Source: Chaetoderma sp. LZ-2023a
Taxonomy: Eukaryota; Mollusca; Caudofoveata; Chaetodermatida; Chaetodermatidae
DNA length: 64,000 nucleotides
Assembly: GCA_034401795.1 (NCBI GenBank)
Contig: CM067369.1
Span: 183,001,445-183,065,444, forward strand
Reading direction: 5' to 3'
Notes under the pieces: model-generated
What the model was told of the DNA's origin: nothing
Seen by the model: only the letters and a program-made list of their open reading frames with translations
The model's database searches: none
Shown: in pieces, positions 57,215 to 64,000 of the stretch
Position numbering within the stretch: the first letter of the stretch is position 1
How the letters are laid out: the number at the start of each line of letters is the position of its first letter
Position numbers and translations under genes: made by a program

Positions 57215-57590
57215 TCAATGGAAGAATCCAGTTTTAGCTATGCCCCGCCCATCTCTGGCTAAGATCCACCCACGCTTTGCTATATGTATCTCAATTTCTA
57301 GAAAACTATACAGGTAAGCTGTTGAATATTTTGATACTAATTTGGCTGGGTGTTGTTGCTGTCCATGGCAGCAACAGCGCCCAGTCAAATTAGTTTCAAA
57401 ATATTCAACAGAATGTTTATTAAATAGTACATACAATTTTGTGAAACTATGTCAGACTATTAAGCGCTTGTGACGGACTATATCGAGCCATTCACGAAGT
57501 AATTGATTATGGCGTCAGCCTATATGTGACATGTTGAATGTTGATTATGACGTCATATGATTGACTGAGAAACTGGATTCCTCAATTGTA
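57215..57590 (+). repeat. Family B hairpin element, full-length reference copy
   Basis: It runs from 'caatggaagaatccagtttt' to 'aaactggattcctcaattg'. The hairpin arms around 57320-57410 are nearly perfect, with 'gttgctgtccatggcagcaa' at the centre. TGATTATGACGTCATATGAT lies near the right end. Confidence 0.92.
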
Positions 57591-58724
57591 ATCCATGATT
57601 CAACGATAATAAAATCTAACAAAGTTTTAGCTACGACTAGTATAAGTCAGTCTATCTGTCCATCTTTCAGTCAGTTAAATTCTTTACCTTTCTGAGAAAG
57701 CTGCTTACGTTGCCACTATAACGCACCACAATTTGTTCCCAATTTCAAGTTAGACAAGGGGAATAACTCCAGCAAATAGGTATGGATTTAGTTAAAAAGC
57801 TATCACAAAGAATGAATTGTGAATAAGTAATGCCATAGCAGATTGATGTGAATGAATGCAGAGAGTAACCCTTTAAAGGTCAAGAAGATAATGAATGTAC
57901 ATTTGTAGGCCAAGAGTATATATATATCTGGGGTTAGGTTGAGGAAATAACCACCAACTGCAACACACATCATCACTCTCTTTGACTTTATATGTTATCT
58001 CTGTTATCGTATTTGTGTGAATGTGTGAATGTGTGAATGAATGAATGGATGTGCGCGAGTGAAATTATGTCTTTGAATAAATTAAGTCTCCTATGCTAAT
58101 ATTTGGACTATTGAGTAGTCGCTGAACGTGTCATTTGACCTGTAGTAGCGTTGTCAGCAATGTCATCGATTCCGTCACAATTCTGACATCCCTTTCCGCG
58201 TCATAATTAATTATTCACTCTCTTGTTGTCATCCATTATTCTCCCTCTTGTTGCCATAATCGCATACCCCTAGACCGCAACGTAACAATAATAATACATC
58301 CTAATACATATGGTATAGAAAGTCATTATTAAGAGAACAAGTTGCAACATCTTCAGCTTTTCCAAAAATGATAAAAAGACAGACAGACAGACACAGGACA
58401 GGCAGGCAGGCAGGCAGGCAGACAGACAGACTTGTACTAGTTGTGACTAAAAATCTCATTACATCATTCATACGCTCAGCGCAGACCACAAACAATGACA
58501 CAAAACAGACTGAATTTACCACTGAGATTCCGTGTTAAACGGAGTGTGCTTTAAATACATGCTGGACTATTGATAAAACATGGCTTGTTTATATAACATT
58601 CATCATTTATGCTTAGAAAATTAATAAATCTGTAATATTATCTACAGAAAGAAAGATAAAACCAACAGGAGATACGATGATCCATCGGTCACATTTTTCC
58701 AAAATTCACAGACATTAAATATTA
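57591..58724. other. Non-coding stretch with CAGA/CAGG microsatellite
   Basis: A CAGA then CAGG run lies at about 58378-58430. 'gtgaatgtgtgaatg' repeats lie near 58015-58045. A family A left end ('aggtcaagaagataatga', 'tgtaggccaagag') is recognisable at about 57870-57917. I see no gene. Confidence 0.55.
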
Positions 58725-58870
58725 AAACGGCTAACAATGTCTTCCAATCAAATTAAGTCCAAAATATTCAACAGAACATTTCTTACATTGTGTTCAAAAT
58801 TGTACTGTTTGGAAACATTCTAAGTTATTTCTGAGCTGTACTGCACATTTATCATAATCAAGTGGGTTTC
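58725..58870. repeat. Family C element, right half
   Basis: 'caatgtcttccaatcaaatt' and 'ccaaaatattcaacagaaca' with the shared tail 'tttggaaacattctaagtta' and 'tctgagctgtactg'. Confidence 0.82.
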
Positions 58871-59221
58871 TGTTCAAAGAATATTATTCAGCTTGTCAAA
58901 TTTGATAGTAAATGGGTTTCTTCACAGCAATCATCTTGTAATGGAGCTGTTAAACTGGCAAAAATACATTACTTATTAACCTAGCAAATTCACGATATTA
59001 GTTATGATGTATGCACATTTAGTTGTGAAGCTGAACGTTTATTATTTATGAAACATTACAAGTATTTTAATCAATTTTCAAAGATAGGCCATAAATCTGC
59101 TAAGAGGTACAGTACAAATCATAAATATGTTAAAATGTTTCCCCCCACTCACCCCCATCCCCCTCAAAAAACAAACCCAGACACTAACAGAAACATGTTA
59201 CATATACTAAGAAATCTGTTC
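58871..59221. other. Unassigned AT-rich stretch
   Basis: No repeat family or gene is seen. The open frame at 59048-59230 is low complexity at its centre (PPTHPHPPQ). Confidence 0.5.
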
Positions 59222-59660
59222 ATATTTTGAACATATTTGGACTGAAATACATTGCTGCCTTTCCAATCCAATGGATCTTCCCAGTTTATCCATCCATTAT
59301 ATGACGTCATAATCAATGAGATAGATAATTATGTTACGAACGAATAATTGAAGACAGACTTCAAGCGTTGTTGTACGAATTGTATGTTTACTATTTAATA
59401 AAGATGCTGTTGTAGGCAGCAACAGCACAGTCAAATTAGTTTCAGAATATTTAACAGCTTACTTGTATAGTTTATGGAAATTGAGGGCATTCAGGGATCA
59501 ATTGATCCCAACATGAGCGAGGCATGGGTGAAGCTTAACTAGGGATGGACGTGGCGTAGCTAAAACTGGAAAGGTCCATTATGCTCAAAATATTCAACAG
59601 TACATCTTATTTTGTTTTGGAAATCATCATAAGTTATTCCTGAGCTGTACTGATATAGAT
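59222..59660. repeat. Family C element with a reversed family B element inside
   Basis: The C halves lie at 59222-59267 ('gaacatatttggactgaaat', 'cattgctgcctttccaat') and 59581-59660 ('ctcaaaatattcaacagtac', 'cctgagctgtactg'). Between them lies a reversed B copy from 'caatggatcttcccagttta' to 'aaactggaaaggtccatta'. B therefore inserted into C. Confidence 0.82.
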
Positions 59661-60562
59661 CAACTGTTTTTGTGTTCAAAATATTTGCCAGGGCTTTAGA
59701 TTTACCTCATTTGGGCACATCACCTATCTGGTCCGGGATCCATCAATGCTCCTAGAAACTAGAGAATTTTGAAATCTGAGATTGATTTTGAGCCATTTTA
59801 CTTTTAATAGCACTATATGGCCTCTGAATGGCCATAAAATGCCACAGCATCCATCTCTGAATATTTAATTGACTGTAAATCAGTTAATTAGTGTTCATAG
59901 CAGCCAGTAGGATTATAATTTGGGCTCCTTAGTATGGGCGGTTTCATTTGGGCATGACATGTCATAACAAAGGGGTAATCTAAAGCCCTGTTTGCAGTCA
60001 GATAAATTCTGCAGGAACAATGTATTAATACAACAACAATGTGTTTGTGTGTGCTTGTCTGTGTTCATGCATACATGCGTACGTGCGTGCATATACATGT
60101 GCGTTCATATGTGTGCATCGACATCGAAGACGCATTACAAACGTGACATGGATGAATAAAATTATCTTTTTCTGGAAGAATAAGTATCTTTTAATCACTA
60201 TCTGTAAATAACGACTTGAATGAAATTATTACTGGCAGTCCTAATATTTGTATGTCCAGTAAAACATGGGAGGTTGTATTACACAGCTAAACGACTGTCA
60301 AATTAATTTTAAAAATCAACAGAATATTCTTTAACCCTTACCACCCTGATGTCAAAATTTTCAATTTTCAAAGTTAATTAAAAGATGGACTGGTGTTCAT
60401 ATTTCAACAAATTTGGTGATATAGACAGCAACATCGTCCACCAAAATCATTGAACAATGTACACCTGTTTCTTTGCCATTGAGACAGTAAAAGATATTGA
60501 ATATTGATATCAGAGTGGTACGAATTAAGCATAGTAAATAGTAGATGACATGTTTTAAAAGA
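59661..60562. other. Unassigned stretch with a GTGC-rich simple repeat
   Basis: TG/CGTG-rich sequence fills about 60040-60120. A short family B-like stem remnant ('ctgtcaaattaattttaaaa', 'tcaacagaatattc') lies at about 60293-60330. No gene is seen. Confidence 0.5.
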
Positions 60563-60791
60563 GTTAACCCATGAACGGTTAAGCCGGCCAAAATCGGCCT
60601 CAAAGTGGTCTTGAGGAATGATCATTTTGCAGGCAGACTATTTTTGAAAACTTACCAATGGAATAACTGGCTCAATAATCGAGCCAGTCGTTCCAGTGAT
60701 AAATCTTTTTTAAATGTCTTGTCTTGTCCTGCAAATAGCCATACACTGAACAAAATTTTTTTAGGAAAAACCTTTACCATTAAAGGGTTAA
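60563..60791. repeat. Family A hairpin element, complete
   Basis: TTAACCCATGAACGGTTAAG on the left and ATTAAAGGGTTAA on the right. The stem is 'gaataactggctcaataatc' with complement. Confidence 0.9.
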
Positions 60792-60904
60792 ACTTGAGTC
60801 ACTCAGATCAAATGTGAGTGTTTTTTTCAATTCTCTCAGGATTTCGCTTTTACTACTATCAGGTAAGGAAAGGTCAATTATCATATTAAACTGCAATAAA
60901 GTGA

Positions 60905-61180
60905 TTCATTTCTAACCATGCCCCGCCCATTTCTATCTAAACTCTGCCCACATTCTGTGCATGTTGGGATTGCTGGGATATACTTTGAACACTGAATTTT
61001 CAAATTTCAAGGTAACTATACAGCTAAGCTGTTGTCTATTTTGAAACTAATTTGACTCAGATTTTTAACCCTTCCACCCTTAAAGACAGGAAATGCCAAA
61101 TTCTTTGCGATACAAGGAATATTCTGTGAATTTTGAAACTAATTTGACATGAGCTGATGCTGCCCATTTTGACTATCAAA
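60905..61180 (+). repeat. Family B element, left half, plus a second stem remnant
   Basis: 'catttctaaccatgccccgc' to 'gctgttgtctattttgaaac' is the left half of a B element. A second 'attctgtgaattttgaaact' stem start follows at about 61122. Confidence 0.8.
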
Positions 61181-61187
61181 CTGTTAA

Positions 61188-61380
61188 CCATTTAATACCA
61201 ACATTTGCGGTGAGTGGTCCAGAAAGATTTCCATTTGCAGGCCAAGAGGACTAGCTCTGAAATTTTAACATTGGAATGGCTGTCTCAATAACTGAGTCGG
61301 TCATTCAAAAGATAAATTTGGCCTGCAATTGGATATTTGATAAGTAAAATTTCAATTTTTACCATTACAGAATCAAAACA
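61188..61380. repeat. Family A hairpin element, diverged
   Basis: 'ttaaccatttaataccaac', 'tccatttgcaggccaagagg' and 'ttggaatggctgtctcaata' with a shortened right arm. It lies just beyond the GCDH stop codon, in the probable 3' UTR or downstream DNA. Confidence 0.8.
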
Positions 61381-61445
61381 TGTTTAATTGTATTATCTGT
61401 ATATGGAAGAGGTAGATGTATATTTGTTTCCATGCTAACTGTTGT

Positions 61446-61516
61446 TCAATCAGATGTGAAGGCTTGAATCCCTGTGATTGCTCGACCCAGAATTAAAGCA
61501 TGAATATCGTGAGTCC
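61446..61516 (-). CDS. GCDH: Glutaryl-CoA dehydrogenase, terminal coding exon
   Basis: After the acceptor 'ttatttttcag' the exon reads (G)[19 protein letters not shown] then TSD and TGA. It matches the C-terminus of animal GCDH almost residue for residue. It completes a split glycine codon (G|GG) from the exon at 63033-63193. GCDH is a mitochondrial-matrix FAD enzyme that converts glutaryl-CoA to crotonyl-CoA and CO2 in lysine, hydroxylysine and tryptophan breakdown, passing electrons to ETF. This segment is the end of the C-terminal helical domain. An ATTAAA-like signal occurs about 60 bases downstream (61383-61388 on the plus strand as 'tttaat'), but the polyadenylation site is not established. 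Confidence 0.96.
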
Positions 61517-63032
61517 CTGAAAAATAACAGCAATGAATAAATATACAACAGTATGAAAAACAGGCATTCTCACCTAAACACATCATGACAAATGCTATCA
61601 TGCAATTAGCTAGGAGGGCCCATGGGGAAAAGATCACCCACCCACCCAAAACAGGCTATCATCATTTGCTAACTCCCAGTTAGTATGTCACACACAAAAG
61701 AACCTTAGATTAGAAAGTCTGGCTACACCACTGAATTGTATTGGGCATCATCACACCGCACCAATATTGAACAGCTATGAGTAACTTAACACAACTATGT
61801 ATTCATTTACTTCTTTGTCAGGATAACTATAATTATGCAGTTAAGCTTTAATACTCCAGCTGGCCAAAAATGGCTCCTGCAGTGGTCTTGAGACATGTCG
61901 ATTTGCAGACCAAGAGAAGACTATTTTTTGAAAAATTTACCACGGGCATGACTGGCTCGATAAATGACCCAGTCATTCCAGTGGTAGATTTTCAAAAATA
62001 ATTTCTTGGTCTGCAAATGGAAAAATCTATGAGAAAATTTTAATTTTCTTCAATAAGTTTGAGGGTTAAATGCCCATTTGCAGGACAAGCGAATACAATT
62101 TTTGAAAATTTACAGCTAGAATGACTGCCTCATTTATTGAGCCAGTCATTCCTGTGGTAAATTTTCAAATATAGCCTTCTTACAAATAATCTGGAATCTT
62201 GCAAACACACGTTCTTCAAGACCAGTGCAGAAGTCGGTTTTAGCAGGTTGATAATCAGTATTTATAAACTACCATGATTTGGCCCAAAAAGCTCTAGTAA
62301 ATGAGATGTATTAAGTGACCACCTATCTTTAGAGACCACCTGTTGATAGTAACTAGCACCCATTATAGCGTGCTTGTCCTGTATATTCTATAGTTCCATA
62401 CACTGCTTCATGTGGATTATCATCAACACTTTATACACAAAGAAATTAACAATTTAACCCTTTCACCAACAAATCCCTGAAAAAGTAAATTTCTTATACA
62501 ATATTTGTTGAATATTTTGAAACTAATTTGACTGAAAAATGTTGCTGACAAAGGCAATGGAGATTTCATTGGTGAAAGGGTTAATAGTAAAAATTAGTTA
62601 AGAAAATCATAAGATTTGATCTTTGTAAGTAAATCTTTAGGAAGACTATTTTTGAAAATTCACCACTGGAACTACTGCACTGTTATCGAGCCAGGCATTC
62701 TAGTGATAATTTTTAAATAATTGTCTTGACCTGCAAATGTACATTCCTAAAGAGCACAGTGCAGGCCACTTTTGGCAGACTTGACAGTCAAGATTAGTCC
62801 AGAAGAACTAAATTTTTACCCAGTGAATACCTATTTGCAGGTGAAGAGAAAGCTATTTTCAAAAATTCACAACTGGAATGACTGGCTCAGTTATTGAGCC
62901 AGTCATTACAGTTGTGAATTTTCAAAATAGCCATCGTTTTGCCTGTAAATGGACATTTTTGCAGAAGCTGTTTTCGGTTGGCTTCACCATTATTTGGTTA
63001 AACAGAATTATACACAAGGTTTTAATCTTTAC
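61517..63032 (-). other. Last GCDH intron, crowded with family A hairpins
   Basis: The intron of 1516 bases has a GTAAAG donor and TTTCAG acceptor on the minus strand. It contains four family A copies at about 61845-62066, 62067-62260, 62580-62790 and 62800-63002, and a family B-like stem at about 62500-62545. Together these make up about half of the intron. Confidence 0.9.
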
Positions 63033-63193
63033 CTTCATACGTATTCACAGACTCTAGATTGAGGACATGCCGGATGATATGATATTCATCAGATATACCA
63101 TTAGCACCGAGCATATCACGCGCCACCCGCGCTATCTCCAGGGATTTACCACATGAATTACGCTTAATCAACGATATCATCTCAGGCGTAGCT
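63033..63193 (-). CDS. GCDH: Glutaryl-CoA dehydrogenase, penultimate coding exon
   Basis: The exon of 161 bases lies between the acceptor 'tgttcttgacag' and the donor 'gaag|gtaaag'. It reads [20 protein letters not shown], then [20 protein letters not shown] and [13 protein letters not shown], and ends with one base of the next codon. This is the highly conserved C-terminal domain of GCDH. The glutamate at its very end (TYE|GTHD) is at the position of the catalytic base of acyl-CoA dehydrogenases, so the active-site motif is split by the intron. The exon begins with the last base of an Arg codon, as expected for ...DRATPEM. Further upstream exons must lie to the right of the window; I see none between 63194 and 64000. 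Confidence 0.96.
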
Positions 63194-63239
63194 CTGTCAA
63201 GAACAAAGTCAGGTATAAGTTAGTGAATAAGACATCAGT

Positions 63240-63960
63240 GGTGAAAATCCTGGAATTTTGCATTTCCAAATGCAAATCTAGCTTTATATCAAGATCACAA
63301 TGACCGTGACCTCAAAAGTCTGAATGTCTGTGCTGCTCCTCCTGGTCGAAGTAACTATATGATGATGGTTAGTGCCAATAATTTGGCCAATTCTGAAATA
63401 AAGGCCAGCTGAGTTAAGCAGAACCAAACTGTTAAAGTCAGCATTTTGTACAAATGTTACAATGACCTTGAGCTCTGACCTCAATGTTATTGTACTTCAT
63501 ATAGCTAAACATGTGATCAAGTTAAATTCAAGGGGGGTGAACTAATCCCAAGATACATGCCCGTTGTATAAGGCAATATAATATGTTACGCTGAACCAAA
63601 ACTTTACCCGAAAACAAGTTTTATATTAATTTCACAGTTAACTTGACCTTTGACCTCAACAGGATTGCACTGCATCTGCTTGATATATGTAACAAGTTTA
63701 ATCGCAATAGGCTGAACCAATCCTTAGATATAAAACGATATGTTGAACAAAACTAAAAGCTTAACCAATAGAGTATTATACCAAGAACTTGGTGGCCTTG
63801 ACCATTGACCTCAATATAATTGTGCTCCATCCATTTGATATATGTAATCATGTGCCCAAGTTTCATCCAAATGGGCTGAAGCCATGGTGAGATATAAGAT
63901 GCTATGTGGAGCTAAACTCAAAATTTAACAATAACAAGAGCTCCGCAAAAGGCGCATAAT
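63240..63960 (-). repeat. TGACCT-type tandem-cored repeat in GCDH intron
   Basis: 'gaccttgagctctgacctca', 'cttgacctttgacctcaac' and 'ccttgaccattgacctcaat' recur at about 63464, 63643 and 63795 (period about 150-180) with 'aagtttcatccaaatgggct' variants. The end 'ataacaagagctccgcaaaa' at about 63930 resembles the terminus of the other tandem-cored elements read from the outside in. Confidence 0.75.
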
Positions 63961-64000
63961 ACCCCACCATGATGACAAACCAATGAATGAGAGCTATCAG

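Noticed and set aside
1-64000. CRISPR array, operons, rRNA or tRNA genes
   Set aside because: No spacer-repeat pattern, bacterial gene layout or cloverleaf was found; introns and repeats mark this as animal DNA.

Overview
The window is AT-rich, intron-bearing animal DNA packed with repeats. The two secure host genes are single-copy metazoan genes, and the repeats (tandem-cored elements with about 160 bp and about 620 bp units, TGACCT-type repeats, long hairpin elements, DIRS and Tc1 transposons) suggest a marine mollusc, most likely a bivalve. That placement is inference from repeat style, not from a species-specific marker.

Host genes. A membrane progestin receptor-type PAQR gene lies in one open exon at 32105-33139 (+). 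The last two coding exons of glutaryl-CoA dehydrogenase (GCDH) lie on the minus strand at 63033-63193 and 61446-61516; the rest of GCDH is beyond the right edge. Three further short open stretches with good splice signals (6501-6591 +, 49472-49615 +, 40207-40263 -) may be exons of genes I cannot name. A broken gene with a FEN/PIN-like core and a tesmin-type CXC tail fills 848-5428, and a broken coiled-coil gene lies at 18785-19406.

Autonomous mobile elements. A DIRS-type tyrosine-recombinase retrotransposon (23538-30643) has inverted terminal repeats and the diagnostic internal complementary region. It sits inside an array of about 160 bp repeats whose right end stops about 155 bp before the PAQR start codon. 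An old DIRS recombinase remnant lies at 6022-6426. A Tc1-type DNA transposon (46271-47933) with one uninterrupted 341-residue DD34E transposase and near-perfect terminal repeats sits in a TA of a hairpin element.

Non-autonomous repeats make up most of the rest. Family A (about 24 copies) is a self-complementary hairpin of about 240 bp with TTAACCC-type ends. Families B, C and D are other hairpin elements with different central arms, but all three share the same outer stem. A separate class has a short hairpin at each end, a CTGT/CCGT microsatellite, and a core of tandem units of about 160 or 620 bp; it looks like Helentron-associated (pearl-type) elements. Nested insertions give a relative order: Tc1 into B, B into C, A into a hAT-like element, DIRS into a tandem-cored element. 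There is no operon-like organisation, and I saw no tRNA, rRNA or CRISPR.
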